This document shows positions 28,001 to 38,028 of a stretch of DNA of 64,000 bases, piece after piece. A model generated the notes under the pieces. It had not been told where the DNA came from. It did not search any database and worked only from the letters and a program-made list of their open reading frames with translations. The position numbers were made by a program, and so were the translations under genes. Source of the DNA: Pseudomonas oryzihabitans (lineage in GTDB: Bacteria > Pseudomonadota > Gammaproteobacteria > Pseudomonadales > Pseudomonadaceae); assembly GCF_006384975.1 (NCBI RefSeq), contig NZ_CP021645.1:2260001-2324000 (forward strand), written 5' to 3'. Within the stretch, counting starts at the first letter, position 1. Each line of letters begins with the position of its first letter.

Positions 28001-28460
28001 GCAACCCCTGGGTGGTGGGCCGGACATCAATCTACGCGTCCCTGCGCTGATCCCAGAAGACTACCTGCCCGACGTCCATGCGCGACTGATCCTCTACAAG
28101 CGCATCGCCTCGGCGGCGGACGAGGAAGCCCTCAAGGAATTGCAGGTGGAGATGATCGACCGCTTCGGCCTGCTACCGGAGCCGACCAAGAACCTGGTGC
28201 GGCTGACGCTGCTCAAGCTGCGCGCGGAAGGCCTGGGCATCGTCAAGGTGGATGCCGGCCCCCAGGGTGGGCGATTGGAATTCGCCGCCGATACCCAGGT
28301 AGACCCGCTGGTGCTGGTGAAGATGATCCAGGCGCAGCCGAAGAAGTACCGACTGGAAGGCGCGACCCTGTTCAAGTTCCAGGTGCCGATGGAACGCGCC
28401 GAGGAACGCTTCAACGTGCTGGAAGCCCTGTTCGATCGCCTGACGCCGGCCGCCAGCTGA
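25011..28460 (+). CDS. mfd: Transcription-repair coupling factor Mfd
   Basis: DNA translocase of 1149 residues that removes RNA polymerase stalled at lesions and recruits UvrA. An N-terminal UvrB-like domain (DWETLPYDVFSPHQDIISQR) is followed by the polymerase-interacting domain near 470-560 (VVHIDHGVGRYMGL) and the RecG-like motor. The motor has Walker A GDVGFGKTEVA near residue 630, IIDEEHRFGVRQKEQLK and the TRG-type RGRVGRSHHQAYAYLL. The C-terminal regulatory domain is complete. It starts with GTG. Confidence 0.98.
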   Translation: MSVLRTPSIPETAGRQQWGNLPGAALALAIAEAAKAATRRFTLLITQDSQTADRLEQELRFFAPELPVLNFPDWETLPYDVFSPHQDIISQRVATLYRLPELSHGILVVPLATALHRLAPTRFLLGSSLVLDVGQRLDVDATRARLEAAGYRYVDTVYEHGEFTVRGALIDLFPMGSSLPYRIDLFDDEIETLRTFDPETQRSIDKVDSIRLLPAREFPLHKEAVTGFRARFRERFDVDYRRCPIYQDLASGITPAGIEYYLPLFFEETSTLFDYLPANTQVFSLPGIEQAAEQFWTDVRARYEDRRVDPERPLLPPAEVFLPVEDCFARLKNWPRVVIGAEDLESGVGRERFKARALPDLAIDAKASQPLAALEHFITDFPGRVLFTAESAGRREMLLELLARLNLRPGQVEGWAAFQASGERIAIALAPLDEGLVLDDAGVALIPENPLFGQRIMQRRRREKGRDAGDNVIKNLTELREGAPVVHIDHGVGRYMGLITLELDEQPQEFLLLEYADDAKLYVPVANLHLIARYSGTDDALAPLHKLGSEAWQKAKRKAAEQVRDVAAELLDIYARRAARKGYAFKDPAADYATFSAGFPFEETPDQQAAIEAVHRDMLAGTPMDRLVCGDVGFGKTEVAMRAAFIAVHGGRQVAVLVPTTLLAQQHYNSFRDRFADWPVRVEVMSRFKSTQEVAAAARELAEGKIDIIIGTHKLLQGDVKFKDLGLAIIDEEHRFGVRQKEQLKSLRSEVDILTLTATPIPRTLNMAVSGMRDLSIIATPPARRLSVRTFVMEEQNAVIKEALLRELLRGGQVYFLHNEVKTIEKRARELAELVPEARIGIGHGQMRERDLEQVMSDFYHKRFNVLVASTIIETGIDVPNANTIIIERADKFGLAQLHQLRGRVGRSHHQAYAYLLTPPRKGMTPDAEKRLEAIAGAQDLGAGFILATHDLEIRGAGELLGEGQSGQIQAVGFTLYMEMLERAVKAIRKGEQPNLEQPLGGGPDINLRVPALIPEDYLPDVHARLILYKRIASAADEEALKELQVEMIDRFGLLPEPTKNLVRLTLLKLRAEGLGIVKVDAGPQGGRLEFAADTQVDPLVLVKMIQAQPKKYRLEGATLFKFQVPMERAEERFNVLEALFDRLTPAAS

Positions 28461-28467
28461 AGCCCAC

Positions 28468-28496
28468 GCCGCTCCCGAGATCCGCTCGGGAGCGGC
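28468..28496. terminator. Hairpin between convergent mfd and mtnP
   Basis: A perfect 12-bp stem, GCCGCTCCCGAG with CTCGGGAGCGGC, and 5-nt loop fills the 47-bp gap between two gene ends. No T-run follows on either strand, so it may work with Rho or only protect the 3' ends. Confidence 0.6.
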
Positions 28497-28507
28497 GCAG
28501 GAGCCGA

Positions 28508-29436
<929 letters not shown>

Positions 29437-30429
29437 TTAGATGAGTTCAGCTTGGCGCAACCGCTGCAGGGCAAGACTCCACTGCGGTTGCTGCCGGTAA
29501 TCGAGATCCACGTGGCGCCGGGCCCTCATGCTGGCCAGCCGTGGCGCGGGCGCGACGCCCAGCTGCTGGACCCGGGTCAGAGCCAGCTCGGCCGCGGCGC
29601 GGTCATTGCAGACCAGTCCCATGTCGCAGCCGGCGGTGAGCGCCGCCTCGACACGCTGACCGGCATCGCCAGCGACGTGGGCGCCGGCCATCGACAGGTC
29701 ATCGCTGAAGATGACACCCTGGTAACCCAGCTCGCCGCGCAGGATGTCCTGCAGCCAACGCCGGGAGAAACCGGCCGGCTGGGCATCCACCGCCGGGTAG
29801 ATGACATGGGCGGGCATGACCCCGCCCAGCGTGGGCAGCAGCGACAGGAACGGGCGCAGGTCGGTGCGCTGCAGGGTGTCTAGATCGCGTTCGTCGGTAG
29901 GAATGGCGTAGTGGGAATCGGCTTCGGCCCAGCCATGTCCGGGGAAGTGCTTGCCGGTGGCCGCCATGCCGGCCTCGTTCATGCCGGCGATGAAGGCGCC
30001 GCCCAGCTCGATCACCTGCTCGGCGCTGCCGAAAGAGCGCGCCCCTATGACCTGGCTGCGTTTATGGTCGACGTCCAGCACCGGGGCGAAACTGAAATCC
30101 AGTCCTACCGCCAGGATCTCGGTCGCCATCAACCAGCCGCAAAGCCGAGCCAGCTCGACGCTGTCTGCGCGTCCGGCCAACTGTCCCATGGCCGGCAGGC
30201 GCACCACGTCGCGCCGCAGGCGCTGGACACGACCGCCCTCCTGATCCACTGCCAGCAGCAGCTCCGGCCGCACCGCGCGAATCGCCCGGCACAGTTCGCG
30301 GACCTGTCCCGGGGTTTCGATGTTGCGGGCGAACAGGATCAGTCCACCCACCTCAGGCTGGCGCAACAACTGCCGATCCTCGGCAGTGAGCCAGGTGCCA
30401 GCGATATCGACCATCAGGGAGCCTTGCAT
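29437..30429 (-). CDS. nagZ: Beta-N-acetylhexosaminidase NagZ
   Basis: Cytoplasmic glycoside hydrolase family 3 enzyme of 330 residues that releases GlcNAc from muropeptides during peptidoglycan recycling; its products influence AmpC induction. The catalytic histidine loop KHFPGHG is at 160-166 and the nucleophile motif FSDDLSM at 241-247. The protein is full length, ending at a TAA that is part of the target duplication of the adjacent insertion. Confidence 0.96.
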   Translation of the reverse strand: MQGSLMVDIAGTWLTAEDRQLLRQPEVGGLILFARNIETPGQVRELCRAIRAVRPELLLAVDQEGGRVQRLRRDVVRLPAMGQLAGRADSVELARLCGWLMATEILAVGLDFSFAPVLDVDHKRSQVIGARSFGSAEQVIELGGAFIAGMNEAGMAATGKHFPGHGWAEADSHYAIPTDERDLDTLQRTDLRPFLSLLPTLGGVMPAHVIYPAVDAQPAGFSRRWLQDILRGELGYQGVIFSDDLSMAGAHVAGDAGQRVEAALTAGCDMGLVCNDRAAAELALTRVQQLGVAPAPRLASMRARRHVDLDYRQQPQWSLALQRLRQAELI

Positions 30430-30509
30430 GGGTACCTCGTCCGAATGCTCCGGCGCACGGCGCCGTGAAAGGGACGCAAGCTTACCCCAGCCACCCTCGC
30501 CCCCGCAGC

Positions 30510-31220
30510 CTAGTAGGTCTCGGCCGCCTCGACGGGAGTCGAGCGCCGTGGCCGATACTGGGCCTGGGCCAGCTCAGGCTCGTGCATCGCAGTGGGCGCG
30601 CGCATGCCGGTGGCGAGGAAGGGCACCATCAGCCGCAGCACTTGCTCGGTATGGGTATCGACGCCGAAATCGTTCTCGCCGATGGCCCGCAGCGCCTTGA
30701 TGCCGGACATGCTGAACACCGCCGCGCCGAGCATGAAGTGGGCACGCCAGAACAGCTCCAGCGGCGGGATCTCGGGTACCGCTTGATTCATCAGCAATAG
30801 GAAACGACGGAAGGCGCGGCCATAGTTCTGCTCGAGATACTTGCGCAAATGGCCCTGGCTCTGGCTGAACGCCAGGCCCAGCAGCCGCATGAACACCGAG
30901 AGATCGTTGCCATGCCGCGGCTTGATGGCGATCGAGTGGTCGACCAGCAGATTCAGCAGCGTCTCCAGACTCATCTGCTCGCCATTCTGCGGCTGCCACT
31001 GATCCAGATCTCGATCCAGATTGAAGAAGAAGGGATCGAGGAAGCGCGAGAACACCGCCTGGATCAGCGCCTTCTTGGAGCCAAAGTGGTAATTGACGGC
31101 CGCCAGGTTCACCCCGGCCCGCGTGGTGATGAGCCGCAACGAGGTTTCGGCGAACCCACGCTCGGCGAACAGCTGCTCGGCCGCATCCAGAATGCGCTCT
31201 ACGGTATCCGACTGCGCCAT
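30510..31220 (-). CDS. psrA: TetR-family regulator PsrA
   Basis: Repressor of 236 residues that responds to long-chain fatty acids, represses fadBA and activates rpoS in Pseudomonas. The N-terminal HTH (TVERILDAAEQLFAERGFAE and LAAVNYHFGSKKALIQAVF) matches PsrA closely, as does the FSMSGIKALRAI segment in the ligand domain. The frame is open 50 codons upstream through the operator, so the ATG at 31220 is used. Divergent from lexA. Confidence 0.95.
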   Translation of the reverse strand: MAQSDTVERILDAAEQLFAERGFAETSLRLITTRAGVNLAAVNYHFGSKKALIQAVFSRFLDPFFFNLDRDLDQWQPQNGEQMSLETLLNLLVDHSIAIKPRHGNDLSVFMRLLGLAFSQSQGHLRKYLEQNYGRAFRRFLLLMNQAVPEIPPLELFWRAHFMLGAAVFSMSGIKALRAIGENDFGVDTHTEQVLRLMVPFLATGMRAPTAMHEPELAQAQYRPRRSTPVEAAETY

Positions 31221-31244
31221 GACCTTCCTCGATAGACGATTGCT

Positions 31245-31266
31245 GTTTGAAACATATGTTTCAAAC
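31245..31266. promoter_or_regulatory. PsrA operator upstream of psrA
   Basis: A perfect 22-bp palindrome centred on ATAT, containing GAAACATATGTTTC (31249-31262), which matches the PsrA consensus GAAAC-N4-GTTTC. It lies 25-46 bp upstream of the psrA ATG, fitting autorepression. Confidence 0.88.
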
Positions 31267-31411
31267 GCTATCCGCGTCAATCGCGCTCCTGCAGATGAGG
31301 TGAAAGAGTGGCAAGCCGAGCGGGCTCCATCGGTCGAATGAACTGGGCAGTGGTGGATGGAACCCATCATCCGCTACCGGTCGCGACAGCCTTGCCTGCC
31401 ACCCAAAGTTA

Positions 31412-31427
31412 CTGTATATAATCACAG
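31412..31427. promoter_or_regulatory. LexA (SOS) box and -10 of lexA
   Basis: CTGTATATAATCACAG matches the CTG-N10-CAG SOS box. TATAAT at 31417-31422 inside it is a good -10, so LexA binding would block its own promoter, 27 bp before the lexA ATG. Confidence 0.92.
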
Positions 31428-31453
31428 CATCATTAGACGACGCGACGTGCATC

Positions 31454-32065
31454 ATGCTGAAACTGACACCGCGACAAGCCGAGATCCTGGCCTTCATCAA
31501 GCGTTGCCTAGAAGCCAATGGCTTTCCGCCCACCCGCGCCGAGATCGCGCAGGAGCTTGGTTTCAAATCGCCGAACGCGGCCGAGGAGCATTTGAAGGCC
31601 CTGGCGCGCAAGGGCGCTATCGAGATGACGCCGGGCGCTTCCCGGGGCATCCGCATTCCGGGCCTGGATACCACGCGCAAGGCCGACGAAAGCCTGCCGG
31701 TCATCGGGCGGGTCGCCGCAGGCGCGCCCATCCTGGCGGAGCAGAACGTCGAGGAGAACTGCGCCATCAATCCGGCCTTCTTCCAGCCCCGTGCCGACTA
31801 CCTGCTCAAGGTAAAGGGCATGAGCATGAAGGACGTCGGTATCCTCGATGGCGACCTCCTGGCCGTGCACGTGACTCGCGAGGTACACAACGGCCAGATC
31901 GTCGTGGCCCGGGTTGGCGATGAAGTCACCGTCAAGAGATTCAAGCGTTCGGGCAACCAGGTCACCCTGCTGGCCGAGAACCCCGAGTTCGCCCCTATCG
32001 AGGTCGATCTTTCCAGCCAGGAATTCGCCATCGAAGGGTTAAGCGTCGGCGTCATCCGCCGCTAA
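31454..32065 (+). CDS. lexA: SOS repressor LexA
   Basis: Repressor and self-cleaving protease of 203 residues. The N-terminal winged HTH ([20 protein letters not shown]) is followed by the Ala-Gly cleavage site in [10 protein letters not shown], the catalytic Ser in GMSMKD, and the catalytic Lys in the VTVKRF segment. sulA follows 175 bp downstream on the same strand, the lexA-sulA order of pseudomonads. Confidence 0.98.
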   Translation: MLKLTPRQAEILAFIKRCLEANGFPPTRAEIAQELGFKSPNAAEEHLKALARKGAIEMTPGASRGIRIPGLDTTRKADESLPVIGRVAAGAPILAEQNVEENCAINPAFFQPRADYLLKVKGMSMKDVGILDGDLLAVHVTREVHNGQIVVARVGDEVTVKRFKRSGNQVTLLAENPEFAPIEVDLSSQEFAIEGLSVGVIRR

Positions 32066-32070
32066 CCTCT

Positions 32071-32091
32071 AGGGCTGACCACGTCAGCCCT
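32071..32091 (+). terminator. Hairpin between lexA and sulA
   Basis: AGGGCTGAC and GTCAGCCCT form a 9-bp stem with a 3-nt loop, 5 bp after the lexA stop. No T-run follows, so it is more likely an attenuator or 3'-end stabiliser than a full terminator. I found no separate SOS box before sulA. Confidence 0.5.
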
Positions 32092-32240
32092 CGCTACCAA
32101 CACACACTAACGCCGAAGTCTTGATCGGGGGGATAGGTTCGCGCTCCAGAAGGCGCTCAAGACCAGGCCGGAGAACAGTGACGTCCCGTATCGGTTACGG
32201 ACGTCGAGTGGATTGATCGAGTCGCCTCCAGGAGGTCACC

Positions 32241-32741
32241 ATGCAATTTCCCCTGATGTTCGATGCACCGCGCTCGTCCGTTCAAGAGCTGGATCTGGCA
32301 CCCACGGTCCTGCTGCAGGAACTGACCGCCTTGCTACCCAAGCCCGGCAAGCCTGCGCGGGAGCTGCCGGTCGCGCCGCTGCCGGATACCTTCAGCGAGA
32401 TGTCCCTGCATGGCAGCCAGGAGCAGTGCCTACAGCTGCTGGCCCCTATCCTGCGGCAACTCAGCGAGAAGGACGATGCCCGCTGGCTGACCCTGGTTAC
32501 TCCGCCTTCACTACTGAGCAATGCCTGGCTGCGTAGTACCCATCTGAACAAGGAGCGAGTGCTACTGCTACAGACACCGAGTTCCGCCAAGACCCTGCAA
32601 CTGGCCTGCGAGGTGCTGCGCAAGGGGCAGAGTCATACGGTGATCAGTTGGCTGCACGACCTGAGCGATGCCGGCAAGCAGCAACTGGCACGGGCGGCAG
32701 CGCAAGGCAATAGCCAGAGTCTGAATGTCAGATTCGCGTGA
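32241..32741 (+). CDS. sulA: SOS cell-division inhibitor SulA
   Basis: Inhibitor of FtsZ made during SOS, 166 residues. The central and C-terminal part (LVTPPSLLSNAWLRSTHLNK, then CEVLRKGQSHTVISWLHDLS) is typical of SulA/ImuA-like folds. The ATG at 32241 has a near-perfect AGGAGG upstream. With no SOS box of its own it probably depends on the lexA promoter. Confidence 0.9.
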   Translation: MQFPLMFDAPRSSVQELDLAPTVLLQELTALLPKPGKPARELPVAPLPDTFSEMSLHGSQEQCLQLLAPILRQLSEKDDARWLTLVTPPSLLSNAWLRSTHLNKERVLLLQTPSSAKTLQLACEVLRKGQSHTVISWLHDLSDAGKQQLARAAAQGNSQSLNVRFA

Positions 32742-32806
32742 TAGGGCGCGGGTGGGACGAAGAGTAGCGACGGCATTCCAGGACAGAATGCCGGACTTTC
32801 AGAGTA

Positions 32807-33043
32807 TCAGTGCAGGACGCGCGGTTGATCGTCGCGCTGGAGGCTATCGCCTTCGGCCAGTCGGCCAGCCATCTGCACGCCCAGGTTGAACATGGCCTTG
32901 GCCACTTCTATCTGCTGTCCGTGCAGGAAATCCTTGGCATCGTTGGAAAACTCCAGGGTGACCAGGGCTTCCTCATCGTCCGCGCGGCGCAACACGATGC
33001 GACCATCGGAGAGTTCAACGATTTCCAGGTAGGCAGTAGTCAT
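32807..33043 (-). CDS. Conserved small protein, unknown function
   Basis: A 78-residue soluble protein (MTTAYLEIVELSDGRIVLRR), acidic, with a beta-rich N-terminal half and a helical segment (QQIEVAKAMFNLGVQMAGRL). It is found at this place, between sulA and topA, in other pseudomonads. No motif suggests an activity. Convergent with sulA across 65 bp. Confidence 0.8.
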   Translation of the reverse strand: MTTAYLEIVELSDGRIVLRRADDEEALVTLEFSNDAKDFLHGQQIEVAKAMFNLGVQMAGRLAEGDSLQRDDQPRVLH

Positions 33044-33177
33044 TCAGTATCTCCACAGCTAAGCGGATAGTGTAACAGCGTGGGGTCTGAGAGGCTGACT
33101 TGCCTTGACCTTTTTCGACGGTCTGCAAGGCTGTCTTCCCTGACGGCCATTCAACGACTGCTTCGGGGTCGCTCGCG

Positions 33178-33696
33178 CTACCACTCCGTCATGGCACCGC
33201 GAAATCTGAGTGCCGTCTGTTTGAGGCTTTCCCGCCAGGCTTCCACCTCTTCGAGGCTCAACTCCGGCTCCGCGGGTTCCAGGCTCACCGCTTCGATCAG
33301 CGGCAGCGTCGGGTCCTGCTTGGGCCGCCGCGGCGCCTGGGGCGGCTGCAGCAGACGCTGGTACTCGGCGATCAGTCGCGCCAGCCAGGTCTCCGAATTA
33401 CCGGCCAGTTCGACCAGCTCGCCCATTTCCGGGCTCGGTGCCTCATCCAGGGCGGCGGGCGCGAGCAGCACCGCCAGCGAGGTGGCCTCCATGGTGGGGT
33501 GTCGGTAGAAACCCGCCACCTCCTGGCAGAGACCGAGCAGCGCGCCATGCAGGTGGAACAGGCAGGCTTCGCGTTCGGCCATGATGCGCCCCTGGCTTTG
33601 CGCCGAGGGCGCGGCCAGGGCTGAGCGCCAGCTGTCCAGCGCCAGGCCGGCGAAGTAGAGCTTCTGGTTGGTCCGGGTGTAACGCTCGTTAGCCAT
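33178..33696 (-). CDS. DUF6586-type conserved protein
   Basis: A 172-residue, mostly helical cytoplasmic protein. It starts MANERYTRTNQKLYFAGLAL with AGGAG 7 bp upstream; the frame is open 8 codons further but without a better ribosome site. Acidic stretches (LSLEEVEAWRESLKQTALRF) dominate the C-terminus. I recognise it as the Pseudomonas family next to topA but know of no assigned function. Confidence 0.8.
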   Translation of the reverse strand: MANERYTRTNQKLYFAGLALDSWRSALAAPSAQSQGRIMAEREACLFHLHGALLGLCQEVAGFYRHPTMEATSLAVLLAPAALDEAPSPEMGELVELAGNSETWLARLIAEYQRLLQPPQAPRRPKQDPTLPLIEAVSLEPAEPELSLEEVEAWRESLKQTALRFRGAMTEW

Positions 33697-33755
33697 GCCC
33701 TTCTCCTGCGACCGGCGCACCGGTCGGCTTGTCTCCCGCTAGCGCCGATCAGGCC

Positions 33756-36362
33756 CTAGCGCTTTTCTTCCACCTGCCACTTCTTGCCGTCGTAGAAGGC
33801 CTTCCAGCCAGTGGGCTTGCCCTCGACCTCGGTCTGCACGTACTGCTCCTTGGTCTTGCGGCTGAAGCGGATCACTGCCGGGCGACCTTCGGCGTCTTTC
33901 ACCGGAGCACTGAGCAGATAATGGTACTTGGGATCGATCTCGTCGCGATGGGGCAGCAATTCGCTGACCAACGGCGCCCGGGTCTCGCGATTCTTCGGGA
34001 AACCGCTGGCGGCCAGGAACAGCCCCGAGGCGCCGTCGCGCAGCACATAGGTGTCGTCGACCTTCTCGCAGCGCAGCTCCGGCATCGGCACGGCATCCAT
34101 CTTCGGCGGGGCCGGCTCGCCGTTCTTAAGCAGCTTGCGGGTGTTCTTGCAGGCCGGATTGGTACAGCCGAAGAACTTGCCGAAGCGACCGGTCTTGAGC
34201 TGCATCTCGCTGCCGCACTTGTCGCATTCCAGCGAGGGGCCTTCGTAGCCCTTGATGCGATAGCTGCCCTCTTCGATCTCGTAACCCGGGCAGTCCGGGT
34301 TGTTGCCACAGACGTGCAGCTTGCGGTGCTCGTCGATCAGGTAGGCGTCCATCGCCGTGCTGCAGATGGGGCAGCGATGCTTGCCACGCAGCACCAGGGA
34401 TTCCGACTCGCCCTCGTCGTCCTCGGCGATCTCGTCGCCCGGGACCAGGTTGATGGTGGCCTTGCAGCGCTCCTTGGGCGGCAGGGCATAGCCCGAGCAA
34501 CCGAGGAAGACGCCGGTGGAGGCGGTACGGATCATCATCGGCCGGCCGCAAACCTGGCAGGGAATGTCGGTCAGGGTCGGCTGGTTGGCTCTCATGCCCT
34601 TCTCGCCGGCCTCGGCGGTCTCCAGCTTCTGCTTGAAGTCGCCATAGAACTCGTCAAGCAGGTTCTTCCAGTCACGCTCGCCCTGGGCAACGTAGTCCAG
34701 GTTGCCTTCCATGCTGGCGGTGAAGCCGAAGTCCATCAGGTTGGCAAAGCTTTCGTTGAGTCTATCGGTGACGATGTCGCCCATCTTCTCGGCATAGAAA
34801 CGGCGATTGTGCACCGTCACGTAGCCGCGATCCTGGATGGTGGAGATGATGGCGGCATAGGTGGACGGCCGACCGATGCCGCGCTTCTCCAGCTCCTTGA
34901 CCAGGCTGGCTTCCGAGAAGCGCGCCGGCGGCTTGGTGAAGTGCTGGCTGGGGTCGAGTTTGATCAGGCCGAGGTCTTCACCCTGCTTCATCTCGGGCAG
35001 GACGTCGTCGTCGCCCGGCTTGCTCTGCTGCGGCAGCACGCGGGTGTAGCCATCGAACTTGAGGATGCGGCCACGGGCACGCAGCTCGAAATCACCGGCC
35101 ACGGCGGTCACCGTGGTGGACAGGTATTCGGCCGGCGGCATCTGGCAGGCCAGGAACTGGCGCCAGATCAGCTCGTACAGGCGCTCGGCGTCTCGCTCCA
35201 TGCCCGACAGGCTGTTGGGCTTGACGTTGACGTCGGAGGGACGGATGGCCTCGTGCGCTTCCTGGGCGCCTTCACGGCTGCCGTAGACGTTGGCCTTCTC
35301 CGGCAGGTATTTCTTGCCGAACTCGCTCTCGATGTAACCCCGGGCCATGGCGATGGCATCACCCGAGAGGTTGGTCGAGTCGGTACGCATATAGGTGATG
35401 TAGCCAGCCTCGTAGAGACGCTGGGCCATCATCATGGTCTTCTTCACCCCGAAGCCCAGGCGATTGCTCGCCGCCTGCTGCAGGGTGGAGGTGATGAATG
35501 GTGCCGAGGGCTTGCTGCTGGTCGGCTTGTCTTCGCGCTTGGCGATGCGATAGCCGGCCTTTTCCAGCTTGGCCAGGGCCGCCTTGGCCTGGGCTTCGTT
35601 CAGCGGCTTGAAGGCTTCGCCCTTCTCGCGCACCACCTCGAAGCGCACCTGGTCCTTCTTCGGCGTGGCCAGGTCGGCGTGGATTTCCCAGTACTCTTCG
35701 GGAACGAAGGCGCGGATCTCGCGCTCACGCTCCACCACCAGCTTGACCGCCACCGACTGCACCCGGCCGGCGGACAGGCCACGGGCGATCTTCGCCCACA
35801 GCAGCGGCGAGACCATGTAGCCGACCACACGGTCGAGGAAGCGGCGCGCCTGCTGGGCGTTGACGCGATTGATGTCCAGCTCGCCGGGCTGGGAGAAGGC
35901 CTCCTGGATGGCCTTCTTGGTGATTTCGTTGAAGACCACGCGCTTGTAGCGCGAGTCATCGCCACCGATGGCCTCGCGCAGGTGCCAGGCGATGGCTTCC
36001 CCTTCGCGGTCCAAGTCGGTTGCGAGATAGACGGTGTCGGCGTCCTTGGCCAGGCGGCGCAGTTCCTCGATCACCTTTTCCTTGCCGGGCAGGATCTCGT
36101 AGTGCGCCTTCCAGCCGTGCTCGGGGTCGACGCCCATGCGGGCGAACAGCTGGCGCCGGGCCTTTTCCTTGGGTGACAGCGCAGGCGCCTCGGCGGCGGT
36201 CTTGCGCGTCTTGGCGGCGGGCTCCTTGGCGGTGCCGGCGCCGCTGGTGGGAAGGTCGCGGATATGACCGATGCTCGACTTCACCACGTACTGGTTGCCC
36301 AGATACTTGTTGATGGTCTTGGCCTTGGCCGGGGATTCCACGATGACCAGCGATTTACCCAT
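33756..36362 (-). CDS. topA: DNA topoisomerase I
   Basis: Type IA topoisomerase of 868 residues that relaxes negative supercoils. The Toprim domain starts [16 protein letters not shown] and carries [13 protein letters not shown]; the active-site tyrosine is in [13 protein letters not shown]. At least three C-terminal four-cysteine zinc fingers follow (CQVCG, CPICS, CDKCG). The start at [10 protein letters not shown] is used although the frame is open 56 codons upstream, because those codons cover the promoter. Confidence 0.97.
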   Translation of the reverse strand: MGKSLVIVESPAKAKTINKYLGNQYVVKSSIGHIRDLPTSGAGTAKEPAAKTRKTAAEAPALSPKEKARRQLFARMGVDPEHGWKAHYEILPGKEKVIEELRRLAKDADTVYLATDLDREGEAIAWHLREAIGGDDSRYKRVVFNEITKKAIQEAFSQPGELDINRVNAQQARRFLDRVVGYMVSPLLWAKIARGLSAGRVQSVAVKLVVEREREIRAFVPEEYWEIHADLATPKKDQVRFEVVREKGEAFKPLNEAQAKAALAKLEKAGYRIAKREDKPTSSKPSAPFITSTLQQAASNRLGFGVKKTMMMAQRLYEAGYITYMRTDSTNLSGDAIAMARGYIESEFGKKYLPEKANVYGSREGAQEAHEAIRPSDVNVKPNSLSGMERDAERLYELIWRQFLACQMPPAEYLSTTVTAVAGDFELRARGRILKFDGYTRVLPQQSKPGDDDVLPEMKQGEDLGLIKLDPSQHFTKPPARFSEASLVKELEKRGIGRPSTYAAIISTIQDRGYVTVHNRRFYAEKMGDIVTDRLNESFANLMDFGFTASMEGNLDYVAQGERDWKNLLDEFYGDFKQKLETAEAGEKGMRANQPTLTDIPCQVCGRPMMIRTASTGVFLGCSGYALPPKERCKATINLVPGDEIAEDDEGESESLVLRGKHRCPICSTAMDAYLIDEHRKLHVCGNNPDCPGYEIEEGSYRIKGYEGPSLECDKCGSEMQLKTGRFGKFFGCTNPACKNTRKLLKNGEPAPPKMDAVPMPELRCEKVDDTYVLRDGASGLFLAASGFPKNRETRAPLVSELLPHRDEIDPKYHYLLSAPVKDAEGRPAVIRFSRKTKEQYVQTEVEGKPTGWKAFYDGKKWQVEEKR

Positions 36363-36484
36363 GGGAGAGTCAGATTCCTGCTTGAAAGCGATGAGCGAGC
36401 GAAAGGCGAGCGCCATGACGGCGGATGGAGGACCAGCACGTCTTCGTCTGGTGCGCCGGGGGCGGTCGGCCAACGCGGCACCGC

Positions 36485-36514
36485 TATATATAGTGGCGAT
36501 ATCGGCGAGGTCAA
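36485..36514 (-). promoter_or_regulatory. topA promoter with palindromic TATA core
   Basis: On the minus strand TTGACC (plus 36509-36514) is followed, 16 or 18 bp later, by TATATA within CTATATATAG (36484-36493), a palindrome flanked by CC and GG. The long alternating TA core would melt easily, fitting supercoiling control of topA. The -35 lies inside the end of the DUF1653 gene. Confidence 0.6.
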
Positions 36515-36762
36515 GGCTGGGGCGTGGCATCCAGCCCCAAGGGATCGGCCTCGACGCTGATCAGCGAGAAGCGCGGCACCTGCTCGCCGTCCACCTGGAC
36601 GCTCTCGCGAAACATGCTCAAAGGCCGGGCCCAGAGACCGAATTCGCCGTACAGCGCCTGATAGATGACCAGCTCTTCCTCGGTCTCCGAATGCAGGGCC
36701 ACGCCCAGTACCCGATACTGCTGACCTTTGTAGTGCCGGTAGAGTCCCGTCTGCAATGCCAT
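36511..36762 (-). CDS. DUF1653 protein
   Basis: An 83-residue protein that is essentially one DUF1653 domain ([20 protein letters not shown] then [21 protein letters not shown]). Small beta-barrel, cytoplasmic. The function is unknown. Same strand as fadA and topA, with the fadA terminator just upstream. Confidence 0.88.
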   Translation of the reverse strand: MALQTGLYRHYKGQQYRVLGVALHSETEEELVIYQALYGEFGLWARPLSMFRESVQVDGEQVPRFSLISVEADPLGLDATPQP

Positions 36763-36770
36763 GTTCCACC

Positions 36771-36811
36771 TCGAAAAAAGAAAACCGGGGCAGCCCTGGG
36801 GGCGCCCCGGT
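36771..36811 (-). terminator. Rho-independent terminator of fadBA
   Basis: On the minus strand, ACCGGGGC pairs with GCCCCGGT across a 12-nt loop and is followed by TTTTCTTTTTT. It lies 21 bp past the fadA stop. Confidence 0.85.
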
Positions 36812-36831
36812 CGGATGACGCACGCCGCGGA

Positions 36832-38028
<1,197 letters not shown>

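Noticed and set aside
25353..28004. 883-codon minus-strand frame inside mfd
   Set aside because: Pure shadow of mfd: no similarity to known proteins, and residues such as Gly/His/Gln/Asp dominate as expected for the reverse strand.
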